A DNA stretch of 64,000 nt from Citrobacter youngae (GTDB lineage: Bacteria; Pseudomonadota; Gammaproteobacteria; Enterobacterales; Enterobacteriaceae), in assembly GCF_003818115.1 (NCBI RefSeq), contig NZ_RPOI01000015.1, forward strand, positions 1-64,000, given 5' to 3'. Shown piece by piece: positions 38,080 to 48,197 of this stretch. How positions within the stretch are numbered: the stretch's first letter is position 1; each line of letters opens with the position of its first letter. A program made the position numbers and the translations under genes. The notes beneath the pieces were generated by a model, which was not told where the DNA came from, did no database searches, and worked only from the letters and a program-made list of their open reading frames with translations.

Positions 38080-38757
38080 TCAGACGTTGCGTTCCTCTGA
38101 ATGGTGCCGTAGGTCATGACTCATTTCCTGTAGTTCATTGATTAATCGTGCTAAATGGAAGCCATCGCACACGGAGTGATGTACCTGAACGGCGAGAGGT
38201 AACACTACTTTCCCATCTTGTTCATAGTATTTCCCAAGTGTGAACATGGGGGCAAAAAAGTTCTGCATGTTCGCAATGTTGATATTAAAACTGGTAAAAC
38301 TTACCCAAGGGATAGCCGATACAAAAAATACATTTTCCGGAGACTCTCCCTTCGGCCAATAAGAAAGATTATTACAATAGCGTGCAACGTCTTCTGAATA
38401 AGTGTTTTGGAAGTGATGAATATTGCCATCGTAGCGGCTCCATAATGATGAAAAAGTCTCAGTTTCATTATGGAAAATGGTATAGCTTGGATGAATTTCA
38501 TTCCATATGACAAGCTCATTGTTCTTTATAGCCATACGGAATTCAGTATGCTTGTTGACAACTTTAGCAAGGAGGGAAATCATAGTAGGGTAAAATTTCC
38601 AGCCAATCTCTTTTATATGTTTTAGTACTGCGGTAATGTCTAACAGAACAGTTTGGTTAATTGTACTTTGAGCAAAAGACTGAAATACCTCAAAATGCTC
38701 TTTCCTTGGCCAACGAGACAAGTCAACAGCCGTATATTCTGGAGTTGTTTTTTTCAC
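38080..38757 (-). CDS. Type A chloramphenicol O-acetyltransferase
   Basis: 225 residues, typical CAT length. The catalytic motif HHSVCDG (HHxxxDG) lies near residue 193; the family stretches [38 protein letters not shown] and [29 protein letters not shown] are all present. It transfers acetyl from acetyl-CoA to chloramphenicol and would confer resistance if expressed. GTG 38757 follows AAAGGATAAAAA. It resembles, but is not identical to, the CatA1/CatA2 types I know. It is AT-rich, with no integron or IS seen around it, so it is probably a resident chromosomal copy. Confidence 0.9.
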   Translation of the reverse strand: MKKTTPEYTAVDLSRWPRKEHFEVFQSFAQSTINQTVLLDITAVLKHIKEIGWKFYPTMISLLAKVVNKHTEFRMAIKNNELVIWNEIHPSYTIFHNETETFSSLWSRYDGNIHHFQNTYSEDVARYCNNLSYWPKGESPENVFFVSAIPWVSFTSFNINIANMQNFFAPMFTLGKYYEQDGKVVLPLAVQVHHSVCDGFHLARLINELQEMSHDLRHHSEERNV

Positions 38758-38905
38758 TTTTTATCCTTTGATTTGCAATCAAATATCATATTTTAGCCTA
38801 AGTCTTTCCATGACGTAATCAGGCTGCATGTCCCGAAGCATGTTACCAGCGAACGCATTTGCGAGAGTAGCGTATCCTTATACAGGAAGAAAGATTAAAG
38901 CCTCT

Positions 38906-39217
38906 TCATAAGAGACTTTGCGTCCCTGGATTTATGATGTCATTCATCAGTGTGTAACGTGCTTCTTTGCGCGTGTATTGATCGATTAACGGCACAAGTC
39001 GCCGGAAATGCTCACTGGCACAATGTTCATCGAGAGCCGCGTGGTCTGGCCATTCTTCGATGAAAATAAAATGGCCCGGATCTTTTTCATCAATATAGAG
39101 GTCATAAGCAATGCAGCGCGGTTCTTTCCTGGTGGCCGATATTAGCTCACGATACAACGGGAGAACGGTTTCAATATACTCAGGTTTGATGAAATCCTCG
39201 GCAATGACCTTTAACAT
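38906..39217 (-). CDS. Antibiotic-biosynthesis-monooxygenase (ABM) domain protein
   Basis: 103 residues forming one ABM/dimeric alpha-beta-barrel domain: MLKVIAEDFIKPEYIETVLPLYRELISATRKEPRCIAYDLY, then FIFIEEWPDHAALDEHCASEHFRRLVP. YgiN-type relatives act on quinols or as small haem or quinone oxygenases. ATG 39217 follows a perfect AGGAGG; the upstream extension is not needed. It lies upstream of, and on the same strand as, the CAT gene with a 148-base gap. Confidence 0.82.
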   Translation of the reverse strand: MLKVIAEDFIKPEYIETVLPLYRELISATRKEPRCIAYDLYIDEKDPGHFIFIEEWPDHAALDEHCASEHFRRLVPLIDQYTRKEARYTLMNDIINPGTQSLL

Positions 39218-39352
39218 GCAGCCTCCTGGCAAAAAATGAATGCACACTCTGCAATGAAGATATCATTAAAGCAAGATGACACCGCGTGATATCGGCTGAT
39301 GAGTGAATCATTCCAGCTATTAATCAGATGATGCGTATAACTGTGATCCACT

Positions 39353-40165
39353 TCACCTCCCGGCAACCAAAATCTCCTGCGACTCGACGCCGTCCTCAAT
39401 CTGTTTCGCCACCCTTTGTAAGGCCGGAAGATGCTTTTCTGCGGCCTGTTCGATGGTCATGGCGCTGGCCATATACACCAGATTCAGGCAGCCGATCACC
39501 CGCTGTCCGCTACGGATGGGGACGGCGATAGAAGCGATTTTCTCCTCCTGATCCCAGCCGCGATAGTTCTGACCAAAACCGTCTTTACGCGCCCGGGTCA
39601 AAATGGTGTCGAGCTTTAAGGGTTCGCGCGCCAGTTGGAACTCTTCTCCTGGTCGGGAGGCCAGCATTTCAATCAGTTCCTGACGTTCATTCTCCGGGCT
39701 AAATGCCAGCCAGGTCAGGCCGGAAGCGGTTTTCAGCAATGGCAAACGACGCCCGACCATCGCCCGGTGAAACGACAGGCGGCTGAAGCGGTGGGTTGTT
39801 TCACGTACCACCATCGCGTCCACATCCAGCGTGGAAACGTCGGTCGGCCAGATCACCTCGCGCAGCAAATCCCCCAGCAGCGGGGCGGCCAGCGCAGAAA
39901 TCCACTGCTCGTCACGAAATCCCTCGCTAAGCTGACGGACCTTGATGGTTAAGCGAAAGCTGTCATCGGACAGGCTGCGTCGGACGTAACCCTCATCCTG
40001 CAACGTTTCCAGCAGCCGCCTGACCGTAGTGCGGTGCAGGCCGCTCAGCTCAGCCAGCAGGCCAACGCTGGCTCCACCATCGAGCCGGTTTAACATATTT
40101 AATAACATTAATCCGCGCGTTAATCCGCGTACGGTTTTGTATTCAGTACCGTCATCATTTTTCAT
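39353..40165 (-). CDS. mhpR: IclR-type activator MhpR
   Basis: 270 residues, very similar to E. coli MhpR (277). N-terminal IclR helix-turn-helix (TVRGLTRGLMLLNMLNRLDGGASVGLLAELSGLHRTTVRRLLETLQDEGYV) and C-terminal effector domain for 3-(3-hydroxyphenyl)propionate. ATG 40165 fits the E. coli start; a GTG at 40204 is in frame inside the palindrome. It is divergent from mhpA and activates the mhp operon. Its C-terminus is about 6 residues shorter than E. coli's. Confidence 0.94.
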   Translation of the reverse strand: MKNDDGTEYKTVRGLTRGLMLLNMLNRLDGGASVGLLAELSGLHRTTVRRLLETLQDEGYVRRSLSDDSFRLTIKVRQLSEGFRDEQWISALAAPLLGDLLREVIWPTDVSTLDVDAMVVRETTHRFSRLSFHRAMVGRRLPLLKTASGLTWLAFSPENERQELIEMLASRPGEEFQLAREPLKLDTILTRARKDGFGQNYRGWDQEEKIASIAVPIRSGQRVIGCLNLVYMASAMTIEQAAEKHLPALQRVAKQIEDGVESQEILVAGR

Positions 40166-40197
40166 ATTTATTGACAAATCTACAGGTAAAACAACGT

Positions 40198-40214
40198 TGT
40201 GCACTTAGTGCACA
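40198..40214. promoter_or_regulatory. MhpR operator palindrome
   Basis: TGTGCAC-TTA-GTGCACA is a perfect 17-base palindrome in the mhpR-mhpA gap. It resembles the imperfect GGTGCAC...GTGCACA site I recall for E. coli MhpR. Confidence 0.8.
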
Positions 40215-40357
40215 TCCAGGCATGTTTTGATTGTAGCGCAAAAACTCACTCCTATACTGACCGCACAATAAAAAAATCGTTTACATCTTTTTAACAAAAT
40301 GAATTGCGCCTCGCCAGGGTCTGCAATTGCGTTTTGTCCGAGTCGTGAGGTTTTGAA

Positions 40358-42022
40358 ATGACAACAATAAACCCTGATATCCAACCCGCTGTGCAGCACA
40401 CCGTACAGGTCGCGATTGCCGGAGCCGGTCCGGTTGGGCTGATGATGGCCAACTATCTGGGCCAGATGGGCATTGAAGTGCTGGTGGTGGAGAAGCTCGA
40501 CACGCTGATCGACTATCCCCGCGCTATCGGGATTGACGATGAAGCGCTGCGCACCATGCAGTCCGTTGGTCTGGTCGAAAACGTGCTGCCGCATACTACG
40601 CCGTGGCACGCGATGCGCTTTCTCACCCCGAAAGGCCGCTGCTTTGCTGATATCCAGCCGATGACCGACGAATTTGGCTGGTCGCGCCGTAACGCGTTTA
40701 TTCAACCACAGGTGGATGCGGTGATGCTGGAAGGGCTGTCGCGTTTTCCCAACGTGTGCTGCCTGTTCTCCCGCGAACTGGAGGCCTTCAGCCAGCAAAA
40801 CGGCGAAGTGACGCTGAATCTGAAAACGCCGGACGGTCAACGTGAAACGGTGAAGGCCCAGTGGCTGGTGGCCTGCGACGGCGGGGCCAGTAACGTCAGA
40901 CGGTCGCTGAATGTGCCATTTGAAGGCAAAACCGCGCCGAATCAGTGGATTGTGGTGGATATCGCCAACGATCCGCTCAGCACACCGCATGTGTATCTGT
41001 GCTGCGATCCGGTGCGCCCATACGTCTCCGCCGCGCTGCCGCATGCAGTGCGCCGTTTCGAATTTATGGTGATGCCGGGGGAAACCGAAGCGCAGCTCAG
41101 TGAGCCGCAAAATATGCGCCAGTTGCTGAGCAAAGTGCTGCCGAACCCGGATAACGTCGAACTGATCCGCCAGCGTGTGTATACCCATAACGCCCGTCTG
41201 GCCGAACGTTTTCGCATTGACCGCGTGCTGCTGGCCGGCGACGCGGCGCACATTATGCCGGTCTGGCAGGGGCAGGGGTACAACAGCGGCATGCGCGATG
41301 CCTTCAACCTGGCGTGGAAACTGGCGCTGGTCATTAAGGGCAAAGCTGGTGATGCGCTGCTGGATACCTACCAGCAGGAACGCCGCGACCACGCCAAAGC
41401 AATGATCGATCTCTCGGTGACCGCAGGCAACGTACTGGCACCGCCAAAACGCTGGCACGGTGCGGTTCGCGACGGGGTTTCCTGGCTGCTGAACTACATT
41501 CCGCCGGTCAAACGCTACTTCCTTGAAATGCGCTTTAAGCCGATGCCGCAGTACCACTCCGGGGCGCTGGTGCGTGAAGGCGATGCGAAAACGTCTCCGG
41601 TCGGCAAGATGTTTATCCAGCCGAAGGTGACGCTGGAATCGGGTGAAGTGACGCTGCTCGACAATGTCATCGGGCCGAATTTTGCGGTGATTGGCTGGGG
41701 TTGTAACCCGCTGTGGGGCATGAGCGAGGCGCAGATCCAACAGTGGCAGGCGTTGGGCACGCGGTTTATCCAGGTGGTGCCGGATACGCAGATTCATACC
41801 GAGCAGGATAACTATGACGGCGTTATCCGCATTGGCGATACGCAAAACCGCCTGCGCACGTGGTTTGCCCAGCACAACGCTTCGCTGGTGGTGATGCGCC
41901 CGGACCGCTTTGTGGCCGCCATCGCTATTGGGCAAACTCTGGGCAGCACCCTGAATAAACTGGCGTCGGTGATGACGCTTACCCGCGCTACTGCCGATAT
42001 TCCTGTTGAAAAGGTGGCCTGA
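40358..42022 (+). CDS. mhpA: 3-(3-Hydroxyphenyl)propionate 2-hydroxylase MhpA
   Basis: 554 residues, as in E. coli. It is an FAD monooxygenase that hydroxylates 3-(3-hydroxyphenyl)propionate to the 2,3-dihydroxy compound using NADH and O2. FAD motif [17 protein letters not shown] (residues about 17-33), the second FAD motif [34 protein letters not shown] (about 290), and the DG motif [14 protein letters not shown]. It opens the mhp operon; mhpB begins 1 base after its stop. Confidence 0.96.
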   Translation: MTTINPDIQPAVQHTVQVAIAGAGPVGLMMANYLGQMGIEVLVVEKLDTLIDYPRAIGIDDEALRTMQSVGLVENVLPHTTPWHAMRFLTPKGRCFADIQPMTDEFGWSRRNAFIQPQVDAVMLEGLSRFPNVCCLFSRELEAFSQQNGEVTLNLKTPDGQRETVKAQWLVACDGGASNVRRSLNVPFEGKTAPNQWIVVDIANDPLSTPHVYLCCDPVRPYVSAALPHAVRRFEFMVMPGETEAQLSEPQNMRQLLSKVLPNPDNVELIRQRVYTHNARLAERFRIDRVLLAGDAAHIMPVWQGQGYNSGMRDAFNLAWKLALVIKGKAGDALLDTYQQERRDHAKAMIDLSVTAGNVLAPPKRWHGAVRDGVSWLLNYIPPVKRYFLEMRFKPMPQYHSGALVREGDAKTSPVGKMFIQPKVTLESGEVTLLDNVIGPNFAVIGWGCNPLWGMSEAQIQQWQALGTRFIQVVPDTQIHTEQDNYDGVIRIGDTQNRLRTWFAQHNASLVVMRPDRFVAAIAIGQTLGSTLNKLASVMTLTRATADIPVEKVA

Positions 42023-42023
42023 T

Positions 42024-42968
42024 ATGCACGCTTATCTTCACTGTCTTTCCCACTCGCCGCTGGTGGGCTATGTCGACCCAGCACAGGCTGTGCTCGACGA
42101 GGTCAACGGCGTGATCGCCAGCGCCCGGGTGCGCATTGCGGCGTTTGACCCTGAACTGGTGGTGCTGTTTGCCCCCGATCACTACAACGGTTTTTTTTAC
42201 GATGTGATGCCGCCGTTCTGTTTAGGCGTGGGAGCCACGGCGATCGGCGATTTCGGCAGCGCGGCGGGGGAACTGCCGGTGCCGACAGATCTCGCTGAAG
42301 CCTGCGCCCACGCGGTGATGAAAAGCGGCATCGATCTCGCCGTGTCCTACAACATGCAGGTCGATCATGGTTTCGCCCAGCCGCTGGAGTTCTTGCTCGG
42401 CGGTCTGGATAAGGTGCCTGTGCTGCCGGTGTTTATTAACGGCGTCGCCACGCCGCTGCCAGGCTTTCAGCGTACCCGCATGCTCGGTGAAGCGATTGGC
42501 CGTTTCACCAGCTCATTGAATAAACGCGTACTGTTTTTAGGCTCCGGCGGGCTGTCGCATCAGCCGCCGGTACCGGAACTGGCGAAGGCCGATGCTCATA
42601 TGCGCGACCGCCTGCTTGGCAGCGGTAAACAACTGCCCGAAAACGAGCGCGAGCTGCGCCAGCAGCGGGTGATCAGCGCCGCCGAGAAGTTCGTGGCCGA
42701 TCAAAACACGCTGCATCCGCTGAACCCTGTCTGGGATAACCGCTTTATGAGCCTGCTTGAGCAGGGGCGTTTGCAGGAGCTGGACGCGGTCAGTAACGAA
42801 GAGTTGTCCGCGATGGCGGGCAAATCAACGCACGAAGTAAAAACCTGGGTTGCCGCCTTCGCTGCCATTTCTGCCTTTGGCAACTGGCGCAGCGAAGGCC
42901 GTTATTACCGCCCGATCCCGGAGTGGATCGCCGGATTCGGCTCCCTCAGCGCCACCACACAGAACTGA
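42024..42968 (+). CDS. mhpB: 2,3-Dihydroxyphenylpropionate 1,2-dioxygenase MhpB
   Basis: 314 residues, equal to E. coli MhpB. This class III extradiol dioxygenase opens the ring of 2,3-dihydroxyphenylpropionate with Fe(II) and O2. Conserved His residues are seen in [38 protein letters not shown] and [15 protein letters not shown] 42024 follows AAGGTGG; the frame back to 42006 overlaps mhpA. Confidence 0.96.
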   Translation: MHAYLHCLSHSPLVGYVDPAQAVLDEVNGVIASARVRIAAFDPELVVLFAPDHYNGFFYDVMPPFCLGVGATAIGDFGSAAGELPVPTDLAEACAHAVMKSGIDLAVSYNMQVDHGFAQPLEFLLGGLDKVPVLPVFINGVATPLPGFQRTRMLGEAIGRFTSSLNKRVLFLGSGGLSHQPPVPELAKADAHMRDRLLGSGKQLPENERELRQQRVISAAEKFVADQNTLHPLNPVWDNRFMSLLEQGRLQELDAVSNEELSAMAGKSTHEVKTWVAAFAAISAFGNWRSEGRYYRPIPEWIAGFGSLSATTQN

Positions 42969-42996
42969 AACAGAACTGAATATGCAGGAGAAAACC

Positions 42997-43863
42997 ATGA
43001 CTTACCAACCGCAAACCGAAGCCGCGACCAGCCGTTTTCTGGAGGTGCAGGAAGCAGGCGAAACACTACGCGTGCATTTCAATGACTGTGGACAGGGCGA
43101 AGAGACCGTCGTGCTGCTGCACGGCTCCGGTCCTGGCGCGACGGGCTGGGCAAACTTCAGCCGCAATATTGATCCGCTGGTACAGGCCGGATACCGGGTG
43201 ATCCTGCTGGATTGTCCTGGCTGGGGTAAAAGCGATGGGATCGTTAACCGCGGTTCGCGATCCGATCTCAACGCCCGCATCCTGAAAAGCGTAGTCGATC
43301 AACTGGATATTCAGAAAATCCACCTGCTGGGCAACTCGATGGGCGGCCACAGTTCCGTGGCGTTCACCCTGAGCTGGCCGGAGCGCGTGGGCAAGCTGGT
43401 GCTGATGGGCGGCGGGACGGGCGGCATGAGTCTGTTTACGCCGATGCCGACCGAAGGTATTAAGCGGCTGAATCAGCTGTACCGCGCGCCAACTATCGAG
43501 AACCTGAAGCTGATGATGGATATCTTTGTCTTCGATACCAGCGATCTCACTGAGGCGCTGTTTGAAGCGCGTCTGAACAATATGCTGTCGCGCCGCGATC
43601 ACCTGGATAACTTTGTGAAAAGCCTCGAAGCCAACCCGAAACAGTTCCCGGACTTCGGCCCGCGCCTGGGGGAAATTAAAGCCCAGACCCTGATTGTCTG
43701 GGGACGCAATGACCGCTTCGTGCCGATGGATGCTGGTCTGCGCCTGCTCTCCGGGATTGCCGGTTCTGAGCTGCACATCTACCGCGACTGCGGACACTGG
43801 GCGCAGTGGGAACATGCGGATGCCTTTAATCAGCTGGTGTTGAATTTCCTCGCACGCCCTTAA
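42997..43863 (+). CDS. mhpC: 2-Hydroxy-6-oxononadienedioate hydrolase MhpC
   Basis: 288 residues, equal to E. coli. This alpha/beta hydrolase cleaves the ring-fission product to succinate and 2-hydroxypenta-2,4-dienoate. The nucleophile Ser is in LGNSMGGHS (about residue 114), the oxyanion region is [11 protein letters not shown], the acid is Asp in GRNDRFVP and the catalytic His is in [12 protein letters not shown] 42997 follows CAGGAGAAAACC; an upstream in-frame extension runs into mhpB. Confidence 0.96.
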   Translation: MTYQPQTEAATSRFLEVQEAGETLRVHFNDCGQGEETVVLLHGSGPGATGWANFSRNIDPLVQAGYRVILLDCPGWGKSDGIVNRGSRSDLNARILKSVVDQLDIQKIHLLGNSMGGHSSVAFTLSWPERVGKLVLMGGGTGGMSLFTPMPTEGIKRLNQLYRAPTIENLKLMMDIFVFDTSDLTEALFEARLNNMLSRRDHLDNFVKSLEANPKQFPDFGPRLGEIKAQTLIVWGRNDRFVPMDAGLRLLSGIAGSELHIYRDCGHWAQWEHADAFNQLVLNFLARP

Positions 43864-43872
43864 GGAACGGAC

Positions 43873-44682
43873 ATGACCAATCTTAATCTTGAGCAGTTAG
43901 CCGCCGATTTACGTCTGGCGGAGGAAAAAGGGGAAGCCATTGCCCCGCTGCGTGAACTGATCGGCGTGGACAACGGCGAAGCGGCTTACGCCATTCAACG
44001 CATCAACGTGCAGTACGAGGTGACGCGTGGGCGGCGCGTGGTCGGGCGCAAAGTAGGGCTGACGCACCCGAAAGTGCAGCAGCAACTGGGCGTCGATCAG
44101 CCGGACTTCGGCACGCTGTTTGCCGACATGTGCTACGGCGATAACGACACCATTGCGTTTGAGCGCGTACTGCAACCGCGTATTGAAGCGGAAATCGCGC
44201 TGGTGCTGAACCGCGATCTGCCCAATGCCGACACTACTTTTGACGAGCTGTATAACGCCATCGAGTGGGTGCTGCCCGCGCTGGAAGTGGTCGGCAGCCG
44301 TATCCGTGACTGGTCAATCAAGTTTGTTGATACCGTGGCGGATAACGCCTCCTGCGGGGTGTATGTGGTCGGCGGCCCGGCACAGCGTCCGGCAGGATTA
44401 GATCTGAAAAACTGCGCGATGAAAATGACGCGCAACAACGAAGAGGTTTCCAGCGGGCGCGGCAGCGAATGCCTGGGACATCCGATCAACGCCGCCGTCT
44501 GGCTGGCGCGCAAAATGGCCAGCCTCGGCGAGCCGCTACGTGCCGGAGATATCATTCTCACCGGAGCGTTAGGCCCGATGGTGGCGGTGAATGCGGGCGA
44601 TCGTTTCGAGGCCCATATCGACGGTATTGGTTCAGTTGCCGCCACTTTTTCAGCGGCGGTTACAAGAGGAAGTCAGTCATGA
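43873..44682 (+). CDS. mhpD: 2-Keto-4-pentenoate hydratase MhpD
   Basis: 269 residues, equal to E. coli. It hydrates 2-hydroxypenta-2,4-dienoate to 4-hydroxy-2-oxovalerate. Fumarylacetoacetate-hydrolase-related fold with metal ligands in [14 protein letters not shown] and the conserved [18 protein letters not shown] and [12 protein letters not shown] stretches. It starts 9 bases after mhpC, and its stop overlaps mhpF by 4 bases. Confidence 0.96.
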   Translation: MTNLNLEQLAADLRLAEEKGEAIAPLRELIGVDNGEAAYAIQRINVQYEVTRGRRVVGRKVGLTHPKVQQQLGVDQPDFGTLFADMCYGDNDTIAFERVLQPRIEAEIALVLNRDLPNADTTFDELYNAIEWVLPALEVVGSRIRDWSIKFVDTVADNASCGVYVVGGPAQRPAGLDLKNCAMKMTRNNEEVSSGRGSECLGHPINAAVWLARKMASLGEPLRAGDIILTGALGPMVAVNAGDRFEAHIDGIGSVAATFSAAVTRGSQS

Positions 44683-45629
44683 GTAAGCGTAAAGTCGCCA
44701 TTATCGGCTCCGGCAACATCGGTACCGATTTGATGATAAAAATTCTGCGTCACGGGAAGCATCTGGAAATGGCGGTGATGGTCGGTATCGATCCAGATTC
44801 TGATGGTCTGGCGCGTGCCCGACGCATGGGCGTTGCCACCACCCATGAAGGGGTGACAGGGCTTATCGCCATGCCGGAATTCGCCGATATCGACATTGTT
44901 TTTGATGCCACCAGCGCAGGCGCGCATGTGAAGAACGACGCCGCGCTGCGCGCCGTTAAACCAGCCATCCGCCTGATCGACCTGACGCCCGCGGCGATCG
45001 GTCCGTACTGCGTGCCGGTGGTGAATCTGGAGGCCAACGTTGATCAGCAGAACGTTAATATGGTGACCTGCGGCGGGCAGGCGACTATCCCGATGGTGGC
45101 GGCAGTTTCTCGCGTGGCAAAAGTCCATTACGCCGAAATTATCGCCTCGATCGCCAGTAAATCTGCGGGTCCAGGCACGCGCGCTAATATCGATGAGTTT
45201 ACCGAAACCACCTCGAAGGCGATTGAAGTGGTTGGCGGCGCGGCAAAAGGTAAAGCGATTATCGTCCTTAACCCGGCCGAGCCGCCGCTGATGATGCGCG
45301 ACACAGTGTATGTGCTGAGCGAAGCGGCCTCTGAGGTTGAAGTTGAAGCATCGATTAATGAGATGGCGGCGGCGGTACAGGCGTACGTACCGGGCTATCG
45401 CCTGAAGCAGCGCGTGCAGTTTGAAGTCATCCCGCAGGATAAACCGGTCAATCTGCCGGGTATCGGTCAGTTCTCCGGGCTGAAAACCGCCGTCTATCTG
45501 GAAGTGGAAGGCGCGGCGCACTATCTGCCAGCCTACGCGGGCAATCTCGATATTATGACCTCCAGTGCGCTGGCGACCGCTGAGAAGATGGCGCAGTCAC
45601 TCACTCGTCAGGCAGGAGAAGCAGCATGA
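44679..45629 (+). CDS. mhpF: Acetaldehyde dehydrogenase (acylating) MhpF
   Basis: 316 residues, equal to E. coli. It converts acetaldehyde to acetyl-CoA with NAD and CoA and works in a complex with MhpE. NAD-binding [14 protein letters not shown] at the N-terminus and the catalytic Cys in [13 protein letters not shown] (about residue 130). ATG 44679 overlaps the mhpD stop (ATGA), and its own stop overlaps the mhpE start in the same way. Confidence 0.96.
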   Translation: MSKRKVAIIGSGNIGTDLMIKILRHGKHLEMAVMVGIDPDSDGLARARRMGVATTHEGVTGLIAMPEFADIDIVFDATSAGAHVKNDAALRAVKPAIRLIDLTPAAIGPYCVPVVNLEANVDQQNVNMVTCGGQATIPMVAAVSRVAKVHYAEIIASIASKSAGPGTRANIDEFTETTSKAIEVVGGAAKGKAIIVLNPAEPPLMMRDTVYVLSEAASEVEVEASINEMAAAVQAYVPGYRLKQRVQFEVIPQDKPVNLPGIGQFSGLKTAVYLEVEGAAHYLPAYAGNLDIMTSSALATAEKMAQSLTRQAGEAA

Positions 45630-46639
45630 ACGGTAAAAAACTCTATATCTCTGACGTGACCCTGCGCGACGGTATGCACGCCATTCGTCATCAATATTCG
45701 CTGGAAAACGTGCGCCAGATTGCCAAAGCGTTGGACGACGCACGGGTCGATTCCATTGAGGTGGCGCACGGCGACGGTCTGCAGGGTTCCAGTTTTAACT
45801 ACGGCTTTGGCGCGCACAGCGACCTGGAGTGGATTGAAGCGGCGGCGGACGTGGTCAAGCACGCTAAGATCGCCACGCTGCTGTTGCCGGGCATCGGCAC
45901 GATTCATGACCTGAAAAATGCATATCAGGCTGGGGCGCGCGTCGTACGCGTGGCGACCCACTGCACCGAAGCGGACGTGTCGGCCCAGCATATTCAGTAT
46001 GCGCGCGAGTTAGGTATGGACACCGTCGGCTTTCTGATGATGAGCCATATGACCACGCCGGAAAACCTCGCACAGCAGGCGAAGCAGATGGAAAACTACG
46101 GCGCGACCTGTATCTATGTGGTCGATTCCGGCGGGGCGATGAACATGTCTGATATCCGTGACCGCTTCCGCGCCCTGAAAGCGGTGCTGAAGCCGGAAAC
46201 AGAAACCGGGATGCACGCCCACCACAACCTGAGCCTTGGCGTGGCGAACTCGATTGCTGCGGTAGAAGAGGGCTGTGATCGTATCGATGCCAGCCTGGCC
46301 GGTATGGGCGCAGGCGCAGGCAACGCGCCGCTGGAGGTGTTTATCGCCGCGGCGGATAAGCTTGGCTGGCAGCACGGCACCGATCTGTATGCGCTGATGG
46401 ACGCCGCCGACGATCTGGTCCGTCCGTTACAGGACCGCCCGGTGCGGGTGGATCGCGAAACGCTGGCGCTGGGCTATGCCGGAGTGTACTCCAGCTTCCT
46501 GCGCCACTGCGAAGTGGCTGCGGCGCGTTATGGCCTGAGCGCGGTAGATATTCTGGTTGAACTGGGCAAACGCCGGATGGTGGGCGGCCAGGAAGATATG
46601 ATCGTCGACGTGGCGCTGGATCTGCGCAACAGAAAATAA
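45626..46639 (+). CDS. mhpE: 4-Hydroxy-2-oxovalerate aldolase MhpE
   Basis: 337 residues, equal to E. coli. It splits 4-hydroxy-2-oxovalerate to pyruvate and acetaldehyde; acetaldehyde is channelled to MhpF. HMGL-like TIM barrel with [13 protein letters not shown] (catalytic Arg and metal Asp near residues 14-18) and metal His residues in [11 protein letters not shown]. The start overlaps mhpF by 4 bases. Confidence 0.96.
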   Translation: MNGKKLYISDVTLRDGMHAIRHQYSLENVRQIAKALDDARVDSIEVAHGDGLQGSSFNYGFGAHSDLEWIEAAADVVKHAKIATLLLPGIGTIHDLKNAYQAGARVVRVATHCTEADVSAQHIQYARELGMDTVGFLMMSHMTTPENLAQQAKQMENYGATCIYVVDSGGAMNMSDIRDRFRALKAVLKPETETGMHAHHNLSLGVANSIAAVEEGCDRIDASLAGMGAGAGNAPLEVFIAAADKLGWQHGTDLYALMDAADDLVRPLQDRPVRVDRETLALGYAGVYSSFLRHCEVAAARYGLSAVDILVELGKRRMVGGQEDMIVDVALDLRNRK

Positions 46640-46707
46640 AAATGATTACGCGGCTGGCAACGTATCAGCCGCGATTCACCTGCATCGTGACCTCAGAGGT
46701 ACATCTT

Positions 46708-47922
46708 ATGACTACCCGTACCCCCACATCCTCATCCCGTCTGACGTTGACCGTCGGGCTGTGTTTTTTAGTCGCCCTGATGGAAGGGCTGGATTTACAG
46801 GCCGCCGGGATCGCTGCCGTCGGTATCGCCCATGCGTTTGCATTAGATAAAATGCAGATGGGCTGGATCTTCAGCGCGGGCATTCTTGGGCTGCTGCCCG
46901 GCGCGCTGGTGGGCGGCATGCTGGCCGATCGCTATGGCCGCAAACGCATTCTTATTGCCTCCGTGGCGCTGTTCGGTCTGTTCTCGCTGGCAACAGCGAT
47001 ATCCTGGGATTTCTCATCGCTGGTGTTTGCCCGTCTGATGACCGGCGTCGGGCTGGGCGCGGCGTTGCCGAACCTGATCGCGCTGACCTCTGAGGCGGCG
47101 GGTCCGCGTTTTCGCGGTACGGCGGTGAGCCTGATGTATTGCGGTGTGCCGATTGGCGCGGCGCTCGCGGCAGCGCTCGGGTTTAGCGGTCTGGCATCCG
47201 CCTGGCAAACCGTGTTCTGGGTTGGTGGGGTGATCCCGCTGCTGCTGGTGCCGCTATTGATGCGCTGGCTGCCGGAGTCGCAGGTGTATGCCCAACAAAC
47301 GCAGGTCGCCGCCGCGCCGCTGCGCGCTCTGTTTGCACCAACCACCGCGACAGCCACGCTGCTGCTGTGGCTGTGCTATTTCTTCACCCTGCTGGTGGTG
47401 TATATGCTGATCAACTGGCTGCCGATGCTGCTGGTGGAGCAGGGCTTTCAGCCCTCGCAGGCGGCGGGCGTGATGTTTGCCCTGCAAATTGGCGCGGCCA
47501 GCGGCACCTTAATCCTCGGGGCGTTGATGGACAAACTACGTCCGGTGGTCATGTCACTTTTGATCTACACCGGGATGCTGGCATCATTGCTGGCGCTGGG
47601 CACAGTATCGTCATTGAGCGGCATGCTGATGGCGGGATTTGTGGCGGGGATGTTTGCCACCGGGGGGCAAAGCGTGTTGTATGCGCTGGCACCGCTGTTT
47701 TACAGCACGCAGATCCGTGCCACCGGCGTGGGTACCGCTGTCGCCGTCGGGCGTCTGGGTGCGATGAGCGGTCCGTTGCTGGCAGGAAAAATGTTAGCGC
47801 TCGGCACCGGAACGGTAGGCGTGATGGCAGCTTCTGCGCCGGGTATTTTAGTGGCGGGCCTGGCGGTATTTATTCTGATGAACCGCAAATCTCAGATGCC
47901 GGTCCCGGCCAGCGGTGCTTAA
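46708..47922 (+). CDS. mhpT: 3-Hydroxyphenylpropionic acid transporter MhpT
   Basis: 404 residues (E. coli 403). A major facilitator of the aromatic acid:H+ symporter group with 12 predicted membrane helices. Signatures: CFLVALMEGLDLQAAGIAAVGIA in helix 1, GGMLADRYGRKRILI in the first loop and GALMDKLRPV in the middle repeat. ATG 46708 matches the E. coli start; the frame extends to 46642 just after mhpE. It is the final gene of the mhp operon. Confidence 0.94.
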   Translation: MTTRTPTSSSRLTLTVGLCFLVALMEGLDLQAAGIAAVGIAHAFALDKMQMGWIFSAGILGLLPGALVGGMLADRYGRKRILIASVALFGLFSLATAISWDFSSLVFARLMTGVGLGAALPNLIALTSEAAGPRFRGTAVSLMYCGVPIGAALAAALGFSGLASAWQTVFWVGGVIPLLLVPLLMRWLPESQVYAQQTQVAAAPLRALFAPTTATATLLLWLCYFFTLLVVYMLINWLPMLLVEQGFQPSQAAGVMFALQIGAASGTLILGALMDKLRPVVMSLLIYTGMLASLLALGTVSSLSGMLMAGFVAGMFATGGQSVLYALAPLFYSTQIRATGVGTAVAVGRLGAMSGPLLAGKMLALGTGTVGVMAASAPGILVAGLAVFILMNRKSQMPVPASGA

Positions 47923-48123
47923 GCGCTCATTCGGTGGTATGAGTGGGGGAGATACGGTTCCCACTTCCGGGTGAACGCCAGTCGGTGAGGACGTTGCCAG
48001 AGTTTACATAAAGCCTGGCAACGGAGGCGTTATGAGCTGGCGACCCTTTTTGTATCTGATTATTAATCCCCACCCGACATTAAGCGCCCGGCGCGGGCAT
48101 CTGCGCCTGGTGCAGGGTTGACT

Positions 48124-48152
48124 TTGCATTCTGTTAACAAACGCGGTATAAC
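48124..48152 (+). promoter_or_regulatory. mmuP: Putative mmuPM promoter
   Basis: TTGCAT (48124-48129), a 17-base spacer and TATAAC (48147-48152). It lies just upstream of the MetJ boxes, so MetJ could occlude the transcription start. Confidence 0.6.
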
Positions 48153-48163
48153 AAACCTTCTTT

Positions 48164-48187
48164 GGATGTTTAGATGTCCATACGTTC
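48164..48187 (+). promoter_or_regulatory. mmuP: Three tandem MetJ boxes before mmuP
   Basis: GGATGTTT, AGATGTCC and ATACGTTC are three adjacent 8-base words close to the AGACGTCT consensus. They end 10 bases before the mmuP ATG. This predicts repression when S-adenosylmethionine is plentiful. Confidence 0.82.
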
Positions 48188-48197
48188 AGAAGGTTAT

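Noticed and set aside
37955-39352. Possible mobile resistance cassette around the CAT gene
   Set aside because: No integrase, transposase, direct repeats or attC-like sites are visible at either side, so a recent cassette is not supported.
40205-41935. A 576-codon minus-strand frame opposite mhpA
   Set aside because: It is a mirror frame of the GC-rich mhpA gene. The translation is rich in His, Arg and Gln with no domain or ribosome site.
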